A DNA stretch of 64,000 nucleotides. Source: Paenibacillus silviterrae. GTDB taxonomy: Bacteria; Bacillota; Bacilli; Paenibacillales; NBRC-103111. The DNA is taken from the NCBI RefSeq assembly GCF_030167925.1, contig NZ_JASKUT010000001.1, positions 4,548,501 through 4,612,500 of the forward strand. The letters run 5' to 3'. The notes beneath the pieces are model-generated. The model saw nothing but the letters and a program-made list of their open reading frames with translations. It searched no databases and was not told where the DNA came from. How positions within the stretch are numbered: the stretch's first letter is position 1; each line of letters starts with the position of its first letter. Position numbers and translations under genes: made by a program. Positions 25,988 through 34,189 of the stretch are shown here, in pieces.

Positions 25988-27318
25988 TCGGATTCAAGCG
26001 AGCACGTTGGAAACGGGGATGGTCCCTGCTTATTGCCGCAGCTCTGCTGCTTGGCACAGCCGGCTGCGGACCCGAGCGGGGCGCTCCCCCGGAGGAGAAG
26101 ATTCGGCTTACCTTCCGCCATGTATGGGTGCAGCAGCATAATCAGCAGATGCTGAAGATCATGACCGAAGTGATCAAGAACTTCGAGAAGGCGAACCCTA
26201 GCATCCGCGTTGACTTCGAAGGGGTGCATCAGACCGTACACCGCGAGCAGAGGCTGAAGAGCGAGATGGTAACGGGCAATCCCCCGGATCTATTCGTTCT
26301 CTTCGGCGGCGCCGAGATCGAGCCGTATGTGCGGGCGGAGCGCTTGCTCGACCTGTCCGGGTTCCTGCGGGAGAACGGGTTGTTAAACAGCTTTCATGAC
26401 CTCAGCTTATGGACGTTCGGGGCGGGCGTCTACGGACTGCCGATCGAGGGCTTCGCCGAGCCGGTTTATTATAACAAACATCTGTTCGCTCAGCTGGGAC
26501 TAAGCGTACCGACGAATTGGGAGCAGCTGGTGCAGGTGGTCACCAAGCTGAAGGCTGCTGGGAAGGTTCCGTTCGCGCTTGGGAATCAGGAGCGATGGCC
26601 GGGGGCGATGCACTATCACTACTTCCTGCAGCGTTATGCCGGCTCCGACGTAATTAACCAGATTGTTCAGGGCAAGGGCACCTTCCTGCAAGCCGATTAC
26701 GAGAAAGCAACGGAGCGGTTCCTCGAGTTTGCAAGGCTGCAGCCCTTCGCGCCGCAGTCGGACACTCGCAGTATTGCCGATTCCGAGCGGATGTTTCTTG
26801 AAGGTGAGGCTGCCATGTTCCTGAACGGGAGCTGGGAGCTGCAGCTGTTCCAGAGCGAGCAGGCGAAGCCGGATTTTGTCAGCGGCGTCGGAGTGTTCAA
26901 CTTTCCCCAGCTGACGGCGGCCAAGCCGACCTCGGAAGGCCTTGCCAGCGGCTACACGTTCGGTCTGGGGCTGTCCTCCGCGCTGGAGGGAGAACGCCGC
27001 AAGGCGGCGCTTTCGCTGCTCAAGGCGATCTATTCGCCGGAGGTGCAGCGCCGGATCGTATACGAGTCCTACCGGCTTCCGTCCATGAAAATTTCGGTGG
27101 ATTATGAGCGAACCGGACCTGTATACCGGCAAATCGCCGAGCTGATGCAAGCGTCGGCACCCTCTTTCGTGCCGTATGACAACGCGCTGCCCCCGGCTTT
27201 GCAGGAGACGTTCTTCCAAGTCACCGAGCAGCTGATCGCGGGCAGGCTTACGTCAAGGGCTGCTCTGGAGCGGATGGAGGAGCAGCTGCGGCAGTATTAC
27301 GAGCTTGTCGGCAAGTAA
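25984..27318 (+). CDS. Second solute-binding lipoprotein, placed between kinase and regulator
   Basis: This 444-residue protein has a signal peptide and lipobox LGTAGC, then a family 1 binding-protein fold: IRLTFRHVWVQQHNQQMLKIM, NPPDLFVLFGGAEIEPY, EPVYYNKHLFAQLGL, MFLNGSWELQLF. It is a distant relative of the protein at 21000. It overlaps the kinase gene by four bases and lies directly before the response regulator, so it is made with the signalling pair. It may work as an extracytoplasmic sensor partner that hands the ligand to the kinase, as in LytS/YesM systems with accessory binding proteins, rather than in transport. It could also be an alternative binding protein for the same permease. 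Confidence 0.88.
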   Translation: MIGFKRARWKRGWSLLIAAALLLGTAGCGPERGAPPEEKIRLTFRHVWVQQHNQQMLKIMTEVIKNFEKANPSIRVDFEGVHQTVHREQRLKSEMVTGNPPDLFVLFGGAEIEPYVRAERLLDLSGFLRENGLLNSFHDLSLWTFGAGVYGLPIEGFAEPVYYNKHLFAQLGLSVPTNWEQLVQVVTKLKAAGKVPFALGNQERWPGAMHYHYFLQRYAGSDVINQIVQGKGTFLQADYEKATERFLEFARLQPFAPQSDTRSIADSERMFLEGEAAMFLNGSWELQLFQSEQAKPDFVSGVGVFNFPQLTAAKPTSEGLASGYTFGLGLSSALEGERRKAALSLLKAIYSPEVQRRIVYESYRLPSMKISVDYERTGPVYRQIAELMQASAPSFVPYDNALPPALQETFFQVTEQLIAGRLTSRAALERMEEQLRQYYELVGK

Positions 27319-27340
27319 CGGGCTTAGGAGGAATGAATCA

Positions 27341-28945
27341 ATGTCCGGAGCATATCGAGTGCTGCTCGTCGATGACGAGCCGATTATTCTGCGCAGCTTG
27401 AAGGTGGCGCTTCCTTGGGAGGAGCTGCAAATGTCCGTTGTGGGAGAAGCCTCCAACGGACAGGACGCGCTGCAGCGAATTGAGGAGCTGCAGCCGCAGG
27501 TGGTGATCAGTGACATCCGCATGCCCGTCATGGACGGCATCTCCATGATGAGGGAAGCGATGCAGCGGCATCCTTCGCTGATCTTTGTGCTGCTCAGCGG
27601 TTATGGGGAATTCGAATACGCCAGGGAGGCGCTTCGCTATGGGGCCTTCGATTATTTACTCAAGCCGGTGGATCACGAGGAGCTGGAATCGGTCATGCGC
27701 GAAGCGAAGGCGAAGCTTGAGCATGAGGAGGAGCAGCAGTCGGAATGGGAGTTCCTGACGCGTTCCTCCCAAGCGCTCTCCAGTCTGGTAAGAGAGCGTA
27801 TGATCAGCAGCATGATCGAAGGCAGCCAAGCCTTGTTCCATCCCTCCTATTGGCTGCGGGGCTGGGATTTGGAGCACTCCTATGTCATGCTGGTCATTAC
27901 CATCGACGATACGCTGGAAGTGGAGAGCTGGAGCAGGGAGGACAGACGGCTGTGGTTTTTCGCCGTAGGCAATGTGCTGACGGAGTTCGGCGAGGCGTGC
28001 GGTGCTTACACGGTATTTCCCTTCCGCAGCGGCGAGTGGGTGATGCTTCTTCCGAATGCCGGTGCGGAGCAGGCGCAGCAGGTGGCTCGGGAGATGATCG
28101 CGGTCGTCAAGTCGTGCACCAAGCTAAGCTGCTCTGTCGGAATCAGCCGGGAGCACCAGGGACTGGAGGCGCTGTTCGCGTGTTATAGCAGTGCTCAGCG
28201 CGGTTTGCTCGGCCGGTTCGCCGGAGGCAGGGAGCAGGTGTATGCCGACCTTCCGGCTGCGGAGCAGGAGCCTGCCTTGCATAAGACCCGGCTGCCGGCC
28301 CTTGAGCCCTGGGAGCAGCGGCTGACCCAGGCCCTTGCCGGGTGCGACGGGGAGCGGCTGGCGGCGGGCCTTGAGGAGTGTGTGGAGCAGCTGCGGGCGA
28401 TCGGGATGCGTTCGCAGGAAGCTGCTGCGCTGCTAGTGGAGCTTTCGGTGGGGATTTCCCGCCGCATGTCGGATGTAAGCGGGATGCCGCTGCCCGGGCT
28501 GAAGGAGCTGATCACCAGCCTCCCGCGCTGCGGGACGCTGCAGGAGGCGCACGAGCTTTTGCTGGCGAAGCTGCTGGAATACACCAAGCTCATCTGCGGT
28601 GCCGAAGCCTCCCGCGAGGAGGAGCTCCGCTCGATTCGCAAAGCGACCGAGTACATCGAGGGTCGGTTTCACCACGACCTGAGCATCGATGAGGTGTCGG
28701 AGTTCATCGGGCTGAGCTGCAGCCACTTCTGCGTGCTGTTCAAGAAGGAGACGGGCATGACGTTCCTCGAGTACGTAACGAAGCTTCGTATGGAAAGGGC
28801 GTGCTCGCTTCTCGGCAACACCGACGTGAAGGTGTATCAGGTGTCGCCGATGGTCGGGTATCAGGACCCAAAATATTTTACACAGGTGTTCAAGAAAATG
28901 ATGGGGGTGACCCCATCGGAATATCGGGCCTCGGTGCAGGTATAA
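27341..28945 (+). CDS. YesN-type response regulator (receiver plus AraC DNA-binding domain)
   Basis: This 534-residue protein has a receiver domain with the acidic pair DD at 11-12, phospho-acceptor Asp58 (VVISDIRMP) and Lys near 108. A long linker of about 290 residues follows, then a C-terminal AraC double helix-turn-helix (ATEYIEGRFHHDLSIDEVSEF, MERACSLLGNTDVKVYQVSPMVGYQDPKYFTQVFKK). The ATG at 27341 follows TAGGAGG; the frame opens earlier inside the preceding gene. It is the predicted partner of the kinase at 24215 and should activate the ABC operon. The binding site was not recognised. Confidence 0.9.
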   Translation: MSGAYRVLLVDDEPIILRSLKVALPWEELQMSVVGEASNGQDALQRIEELQPQVVISDIRMPVMDGISMMREAMQRHPSLIFVLLSGYGEFEYAREALRYGAFDYLLKPVDHEELESVMREAKAKLEHEEEQQSEWEFLTRSSQALSSLVRERMISSMIEGSQALFHPSYWLRGWDLEHSYVMLVITIDDTLEVESWSREDRRLWFFAVGNVLTEFGEACGAYTVFPFRSGEWVMLLPNAGAEQAQQVAREMIAVVKSCTKLSCSVGISREHQGLEALFACYSSAQRGLLGRFAGGREQVYADLPAAEQEPALHKTRLPALEPWEQRLTQALAGCDGERLAAGLEECVEQLRAIGMRSQEAAALLVELSVGISRRMSDVSGMPLPGLKELITSLPRCGTLQEAHELLLAKLLEYTKLICGAEASREEELRSIRKATEYIEGRFHHDLSIDEVSEFIGLSCSHFCVLFKKETGMTFLEYVTKLRMERACSLLGNTDVKVYQVSPMVGYQDPKYFTQVFKKMMGVTPSEYRASVQV

Positions 28946-29020
28946 GAACCGCTGAACGGGACATGGGTCGCCGCTCGCTTCTGACAAGGAGGCAGCGGCG
29001 TTATTTGCATGGGGGGATGA

Positions 29021-29206
29021 TAGCGTTAATATTTCGTCTTACAGCGATCAAACTCAGGCAGTGGTCATGCGATAAGATGATGAAGTCACGTTACAGGCGA
29101 GTATGCACCCTGCTCAGGACCGATGTGCAAGCTGTAACGTTACAAAATCACCTTAAAGCAGCCTTGACTTGCTTTCTCTCGACTGTAAGATGAAAATATA
29201 ACGTTA
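29021..29206. repeat. Nested inverted repeats (hairpin repeat family, cluster 2)
   Basis: The outer pair is 29021-29044 with 29183-29206 (19 of 24 matching). The inner pair is 29073-29096 with 29131-29154 (19 of 24). The units share the TARCGTTA plus CTTACAG core with the element at 20671-20742. Most of the 307-base gap between 28945 and 29253 is made of this element; no gene was seen in it. Confidence 0.75.
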
Positions 29207-29252
29207 TCCGGTACCGGGCAATGACATACAAACGAAGGAGCGGACCAAGACC

Positions 29253-29876
29253 ATGAAGCTAAACAAAATTCAACAGCCCTCTTATTGGGGGAGAGAAGTC
29301 GTGCAAAGGCACATTACGGTAAACTCAACTACGCTCGTCGTGCAGTTTCCCGGCAAACAATACCCTAACGAGCTGCCCCTGCTGTACTATGCCGCTCAGT
29401 CCGCTCTCCAATCGGGGCACGACGTCCTGCTGTTGGAGTACGGCTACCAGGCGGCTAGAGTGGAGCTGAAGAACGAGCAGCTTTCCATCCTGGTGGACGA
29501 GTGCATAGCCTCCATCCGCAAGGTCTTGAGCGAGCACACGTATGAACGGATCCTCTTTGTAAGCAAAAGCCTCGGTACCGTGGTGGCCGGCGGCTGCGCC
29601 GAGCAGCTGGGCGATGCAGTAATCAAGCATCTCTTCCTGACCCCGATCCAAGCGACGATTCCTTACCTGCAGCAGTCGCAGGGGATGATGATCTACGGAA
29701 CCGCGGATCCGCTGTTCGGTCCGGACGAGGTGAAGCTTACCGGCAGCCTGCCGAGGATGGTCGTAGTTCCCGTCGAGGGGGGCGATCATTCCCTGGAGAC
29801 AGGGGATGTGCTGGCGACACTTCACGTCTTGAGGAAGCTCGGTGAGCACTATTTGACGTTTTTTGCAAGCAACTGA
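29253..29876 (+). CDS. Small alpha/beta hydrolase
   Basis: This 207-residue cytosolic protein has an alpha/beta hydrolase fold with the nucleophile elbow VSKSLGTVVAG (Ser near residue 110), an acid region GTADPLFG near 155 and the catalytic histidine in GGDHSLE near 185. It is short, lacking a lid domain, like esterase/dienelactone-hydrolase relatives. GAAGGAGC lies 12 bases upstream of the ATG. It is followed after 78 bases by the WrbA gene and stands outside the ABC loci. The substrate is unknown. Confidence 0.78.
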   Translation: MKLNKIQQPSYWGREVVQRHITVNSTTLVVQFPGKQYPNELPLLYYAAQSALQSGHDVLLLEYGYQAARVELKNEQLSILVDECIASIRKVLSEHTYERILFVSKSLGTVVAGGCAEQLGDAVIKHLFLTPIQATIPYLQQSQGMMIYGTADPLFGPDEVKLTGSLPRMVVVPVEGGDHSLETGDVLATLHVLRKLGEHYLTFFASN

Positions 29877-29954
29877 GCCGGTTCAGGATATGCTTCCGGG
29901 AATTGGGAAAATCTATCCATAGATGTATGAATCCAATCCAAGGAGTGCATATCC

Positions 29955-30572
29955 GTGACAGTTAAGCTTGCGATTGTGTATTACAGCTCCACCGGAACCA
30001 ACTACCAGCTGGCTCAATGGGCCGCCGAAGGGGCGAAGGAAGCGGGAGCGGAGGTAAAGATTTTCAAGGTGCAAGAAACGGCTCCGCAGGCTCAGATTGA
30101 CGGCAACCCGGCATGGAAAGCCCATGTAGAGGCCGCCAAGGACATCCCGGTGGTCACGCAGGATGATATCGTAGAAGCGGATGCCATTATTTTCAGTACG
30201 CCTACCCGATTCGGTAATGTCGCGGCGCAGATGAAGCAATTCCTGGACACCACAGGCGGGATATGGTTCCATGGGAAAACGGTCAACAAAGTGGTCAGCG
30301 CGATGACCTCCGCACAGAATGCGCATGGCGGCCAAGAAGCAACGATTCTCAGCCTGTACACCTCGATGTACCATTGGGGTGCTATCGTGGCAGCTCCGGG
30401 CTATACGGATCCCGCCCTATTTGCGGCTGGAGGCAATCCGTACGGCACCAGCGTCTCGGTGGACCAGAACAATCAGATGGTCGGAGATAAGGAGGCTTAC
30501 CGTAAGGCGGTGAAGCACCAAGCGGGGCGCGTTGTTACCGTTGCCGGCTGGGTGAAGAAAGGCATGCAATAA
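29955..30572 (+). CDS. wrbA: WrbA-type NAD(P)H:quinone oxidoreductase
   Basis: This 205-residue flavodoxin-fold enzyme reduces quinones by two electrons using FMN and NAD(P)H. It shows the FMN phosphate loop YYSSTGTNYQLA (8-20), the STPTRFGNVAAQMKQFLD segment, and the C-terminal GGQEATILSLYTSMYHWGAIV and NPYGTS motifs. The GTG start at 29955 follows AAGGAG by nine bases. A terminator follows the gene. Confidence 0.93.
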   Translation: MTVKLAIVYYSSTGTNYQLAQWAAEGAKEAGAEVKIFKVQETAPQAQIDGNPAWKAHVEAAKDIPVVTQDDIVEADAIIFSTPTRFGNVAAQMKQFLDTTGGIWFHGKTVNKVVSAMTSAQNAHGGQEATILSLYTSMYHWGAIVAAPGYTDPALFAAGGNPYGTSVSVDQNNQMVGDKEAYRKAVKHQAGRVVTVAGWVKKGMQ

Positions 30573-30579
30573 ATGGTAG

Positions 30580-30617
30580 ACCCTCGATGGATCCCATTCC
30601 ATGGAGGGTTTATTTTT
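30580..30617 (+). terminator. Intrinsic terminator of wrbA
   Basis: ACCCTCGATGGA pairs with TCCATGGAGGGT (two mismatches), followed by TTTATTTTTG. Confidence 0.8.
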
Positions 30618-30642
30618 GTCAAAACGTTTAAGCAAAGGACAC

Positions 30643-30655
30643 AATAGTGCACGTT
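30643..30655 (+). promoter_or_regulatory. Candidate AraC-regulator box ahead of ABC locus 2
   Basis: AATAGTGCACGTT at 30643-30655 recurs exactly at 32588-32600, ahead of the solute-binding gene of the same locus. It lies about 85 bases upstream of the first permease and is a likely half-site for the YesN-type regulator encoded downstream. Confidence 0.5.
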
Positions 30656-30737
30656 TCCGTCAAAATCATCTTCTGTCTTCGTCCCTTCGCCGGATTATAT
30701 TGTAGATACACATCATAACAAAGACGAGGTGAGCTGC

Positions 30738-31679
30738 ATGGAAGCAGAAGCGCGGAAAAGCGCGGCGCGGGGCATGGCGCAGCAAGGGAGGTTCTGGACC
30801 AATAGCCGGAAGGACGCACTAACGGGGTGGTTTTTTCTGGCTCCGGAGATGGTCGGCATTCTGGTATTATATGTTTTCCCGGTATTGTTTTCCTTGTATC
30901 TGAGTGTAAGCGAATGGAACCTGGTCGGCGGCATATCGGCCATCAAATTCGTCGGCCTGGATAACTTCACACGAATGTTTCAGGACGTCAAGGTGCTGTC
31001 CGCGCTGAAAAATAACTTCATCTATACCCTACTGACGGTGCCTGTCGGCATGGCGCTGGCCTTGGTGCTGTCGGTGATCATTCATACGCGGGTGTATGCC
31101 CAAAGCTATTTTAAAGTAGCTTTCTTTATCCCTTACATTTCCTCGATCATTGCGGTCGGGGCGGTATGGAGTGCCTTGTACCATCCTTCACTCGGTCCCA
31201 TTAATCAATTTCTGCGGAGTATCGGCGTGGAGAATCCGCCCTTGTGGCTGGCGGACCCGAAGATGTCCTTGGTCTCGATTGCCATCATCTCCATATGGGC
31301 GGGGATCGGCTACCAGATCGTCATCTACTTGGCAGGGCTCAGCGGAATTCCGGACGAGCTGTATGAAGCGGCGGATATTGACGGGGCCTCCAAGCTTCGC
31401 CAGTTTTTTGCGATTACACTGCCGCTGCTGGGACCGACGAATTCCTTCCTTTTCATCACGCTGCTTATGGGTTCGTTCAAGGTATTCGATCTGGTGGCTT
31501 TCCTGACAGGCGGGGGACCGAACGATTCCTCTACGGTTATCGTGTATCGGATTTATGAGGAGGGCTTCCGTAATTTTCAGATGGGGTATGCCTCCGCGAT
31601 TTCGTGGCTGCTATTCGCCATCGTTGCCGTGATTACCTTCCTCAGCTGGCAAATTCAGAAGCGGTATGTACATTACTAA
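30738..31679 (+). CDS. Carbohydrate ABC transporter permease 1 (locus 2)
   Basis: This 313-residue protein has six membrane helices beginning at FFLAPEMVGILVLYVFPVLF and an EAA loop ELYEAADIDGASKLRQFFAI near residue 213. It belongs to the MalF/UgpA type. The ATG at 30738 has GAGGTG six bases upstream; a GTG three codons earlier is also in frame. It is the first gene of the locus, and the second permease follows after 59 bases. Like locus 1 it lacks an ATPase gene. Confidence 0.9.
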   Translation: MEAEARKSAARGMAQQGRFWTNSRKDALTGWFFLAPEMVGILVLYVFPVLFSLYLSVSEWNLVGGISAIKFVGLDNFTRMFQDVKVLSALKNNFIYTLLTVPVGMALALVLSVIIHTRVYAQSYFKVAFFIPYISSIIAVGAVWSALYHPSLGPINQFLRSIGVENPPLWLADPKMSLVSIAIISIWAGIGYQIVIYLAGLSGIPDELYEAADIDGASKLRQFFAITLPLLGPTNSFLFITLLMGSFKVFDLVAFLTGGGPNDSSTVIVYRIYEEGFRNFQMGYASAISWLLFAIVAVITFLSWQIQKRYVHY

Positions 31680-31738
31680 GCGAAAAGTGCGGGATAGGAA
31701 GGACATTCCCTTGAAAATATAGGAAAGGAGCGGGCTCC

Positions 31739-32575
31739 ATGACAAGAAAGCTGGACAATTATATGAAGCTGGCCACGACGGTGCTGCTTGGGGGATTTTC
31801 ATTATTTTTTCTAGTGCCGCTCGTATGGATGACATCATCCGCTATGAAATATGAGAAGGATGTGCTTGTGTTTCCGATCCAGTGGATTCCTACCGCTTGG
31901 AATACGGTGAATAACTTTAAAGAGGTATGGCTCGGCAAGGTACCGTTCTACTTGTTTTACTTGAACTCGCTGAAGCTGTCATTGATCGTTACGGTGATCA
32001 CCATCCTGTTCTCCTCCATGGCGGCCTTCGCGTTTACCAAGATTCAATTTCGGGGCAGAGATTGGGCGTTCGGCGTGCTGCTTACCTTCATGATTATTCC
32101 GGAGCAGGCTACACTGGTTCCCCGTTTTTTGCTGATCAAGTGGCTCGGACTTTATAATACGCATGCAGCGTTGATCGTTACCATGATGTTCTCCATCTAC
32201 TTTACGTTCCTGATGCGGCAGTTTATGATGGGGATTCATCCCGAATACATTGAAGCGGCCAAAATCGACGGCGCCGGCTATTTCCGCATTTTCGCCCGGA
32301 TTGTGCTGCCGCTCTGCAAGCCGATTCTCGCAACGGTGGGCATTATTAAATTCATCTGGACGTGGAACGACTATCAGCATCCCCTGATCTTCCTCCTAAA
32401 TAAGAAGCTGTTCCCGATTACACTGGGCATGCAGCTGTTCAAGGATGATTACGCGGACAACTTCGCCGTCTTGATGATGGCTTCCCTATCGGCGATTATT
32501 CCGCTGGTCCTTATTTTCGTGGTACTGCAAAAGCAGGTCATCAAAGGCATTTCCCTAGGCGGCGTGAAGGGGTAG
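31739..32575 (+). CDS. Carbohydrate ABC transporter permease 2 (locus 2)
   Basis: This 278-residue MalG/UgpE-type permease has helices at about 10-33, 75-95, 105-130 and further on, and the EAA loop EYIEAAKIDGAGYFRIFARIVLPLCKP near residue 170. GAAAGGAG precedes the ATG. It forms the membrane channel with the protein encoded just upstream. A new promoter seems to start after this gene for the solute-binding protein. Confidence 0.9.
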   Translation: MTRKLDNYMKLATTVLLGGFSLFFLVPLVWMTSSAMKYEKDVLVFPIQWIPTAWNTVNNFKEVWLGKVPFYLFYLNSLKLSLIVTVITILFSSMAAFAFTKIQFRGRDWAFGVLLTFMIIPEQATLVPRFLLIKWLGLYNTHAALIVTMMFSIYFTFLMRQFMMGIHPEYIEAAKIDGAGYFRIFARIVLPLCKPILATVGIIKFIWTWNDYQHPLIFLLNKKLFPITLGMQLFKDDYADNFAVLMMASLSAIIPLVLIFVVLQKQVIKGISLGGVKG

Positions 32576-32587
32576 ACATCAGGGCAG

Positions 32588-32646
32588 AATAGTGCACGTT
32601 CTGGATGCAATCGTGCACGTCATTTGAAATCGCGCCATTCTATAAT
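32588..32646 (+). promoter_or_regulatory. Internal promoter with two direct GTGCACGT boxes
   Basis: AATAGTGCACGT at 32588-32599 and AATCGTGCACGT at 32609-32620 repeat with a 21-bp period, two turns of the helix. A perfect -10 TATAAT lies at 32641-32646 with no good -35, and the second box abuts the -35 position. This is the usual layout of an activator-dependent promoter used by AraC-type regulators. Confidence 0.6.
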
Positions 32647-32694
32647 AAAGCCAAGCAAGTCACAAGGAAGAATCACTCTAGGGGGAGTAATCTT

Positions 32695-34041
32695 ATGACA
32701 TTCAAAGCAGGGAAGCTGATTACCGGATCGATCCTCACACTGGCACTGCTGAGCGGCTGCGCCCAATCGGGGGATCAGCAAGCGTCCGGCGGCGACGGGG
32801 CGGGAGATGCATCCAAGCCGGTAACGATCAAGTATTACAATTGGGATAACGAAACGACCGAAGGGGTTACCAAGAAGTTCATCGAGCAATTCCAGGCAAA
32901 ATATCCGAATATTAAGGTGGAATCGATCCCGCTCGTGCCGGGCAATTCCGAAGAGACGATGAAGAAGCTAGACGTGCTGCTATCGTCAGGAGAGCAAGTA
33001 GATGTCATGCTGTTCCCGAATACGCGCCATCTGTTCGCACGGGCGGAGCAGGGAGTGCTTGCGCCGCTTGATGAGCAGTATGCCAAGGAGAAGGTAAAGC
33101 CGGAGGACGAATACTATGTGAATCCGCGCTATAAGGACAAATACTATGGCATTCAAAACAATACTACGCTGAATTTCGTGCTCCTCAACAAGGATGCGCT
33201 GGATGAAGCGGGGCTTCCGGTTCCGACGCTTGGGTGGACCTACGACGATTACCGTGAATATGCAAAGAAGCTGAACAAAGGCGACGGACCGAGCAAACGC
33301 TACGGAACGTACTTCCACAACTGGTCTCTGTATGCGAATCCGACGGCTCAGGTGCATATGCAGCATCCGTTCCTGTACGAGGACGGAAAGACGAATTTCA
33401 GTGACCCGACGTACAAAAGGTTCTTCGATTTGCGCCGTGCGATGGAGAAGGAAGACAAATCGGCCAAGCCTTATGCGGACGTGATTGGAGCGAAGCTGAA
33501 TTACCGCTCCGAGTTCTTCAATGAGAAGGCGGCCATGATCATCGCAGGCAACTGGATGATCAGCGAGGTTGGGGATACGTCGAAGTTCCCGCATAAGTTT
33601 AAAACCGCCTTCGCCCCGGTGCCTCTGCCTTCCAAGGATGCCAAGCCGGATTTGTACATGGGCGGGCAGTTCCTGTCCATCGGCAAGGACTCGAAGAACA
33701 AGGACGCGGCATACCAGTTCATTCGCTTCGTGTCTACGAATATGACCGATGCGAGAACCGAGCTGCCGGGCTGGAAGAAGGGCGATATGAAGCCGCTGGT
33801 GGATCGGCTGATCGGCACGAACAAGGAGCTGTATGATGTGGAATCGCTCATGAATACGCTCTTCGACAAGCGGGTTCAGGCGCTGCCGCCTTCCAAAAAC
33901 GCCGTTTCCTACGAGAAGGATCTGGACAAGCTGCTGACGGACGGCTTCTCCAAGTTTATTCTGGAGAACAAATCATCCGATGAAGTGCAGGCATGGATGG
34001 TTGAAGAAGCGAACAAGATCATCAAGCAAAATACGAAGTAA
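32695..34041 (+). CDS. Carbohydrate ABC transporter solute-binding lipoprotein (locus 2)
   Basis: This 448-residue protein has a short signal peptide ending in the lipobox LLSGC and a family 1 binding-protein fold: TIKYYNWDNETTEGVTKKFIEQF, VDVMLFPNTRHLFARAEQGV, NNTTLNFVLLNKDALDEAGL, EKAAMIIAGNWMISEVG. The ATG at 32695 follows GGGGGAG; the frame extends upstream through promoter sequence without a start signal. It is presumably the binding protein for the two permeases before it, and appears to be expressed from its own regulated promoter. Confidence 0.9.
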   Translation: MTFKAGKLITGSILTLALLSGCAQSGDQQASGGDGAGDASKPVTIKYYNWDNETTEGVTKKFIEQFQAKYPNIKVESIPLVPGNSEETMKKLDVLLSSGEQVDVMLFPNTRHLFARAEQGVLAPLDEQYAKEKVKPEDEYYVNPRYKDKYYGIQNNTTLNFVLLNKDALDEAGLPVPTLGWTYDDYREYAKKLNKGDGPSKRYGTYFHNWSLYANPTAQVHMQHPFLYEDGKTNFSDPTYKRFFDLRRAMEKEDKSAKPYADVIGAKLNYRSEFFNEKAAMIIAGNWMISEVGDTSKFPHKFKTAFAPVPLPSKDAKPDLYMGGQFLSIGKDSKNKDAAYQFIRFVSTNMTDARTELPGWKKGDMKPLVDRLIGTNKELYDVESLMNTLFDKRVQALPPSKNAVSYEKDLDKLLTDGFSKFILENKSSDEVQAWMVEEANKIIKQNTK

Positions 34042-34054
34042 GCTGGACGCTGAG

Positions 34055-34079
34055 AGGGCACCCCGGGGGGTGTCCTTTC
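34055..34079 (+). terminator. Probable terminator after the locus 2 solute-binding gene
   Basis: GGGCACCCC pairs with GGGGTGTCC, followed only by CTTTCG. The stem is very stable but the T-tract is short, so termination may be partial. Confidence 0.5.
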
Positions 34080-34126
34080 GCTCGTAGGCGGGAACGGAGA
34101 AGCTATCGGCAGCGTGCCGTTCAGGG

Positions 34127-34132
34127 TATAAT
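34127..34132 (+). promoter_or_regulatory. Probable -10 element for the locus 2 kinase-regulator pair
   Basis: TATAAT at 34127-34132 lies 57 bases ahead of the kinase ATG and after the terminator. The -35 region is weak. Confidence 0.4.
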
Positions 34133-34189
34133 AGAGGTATAGGTTCGACAAGAATCGTCACGATTTGACTACTTCAGGGGGGACGGCCG

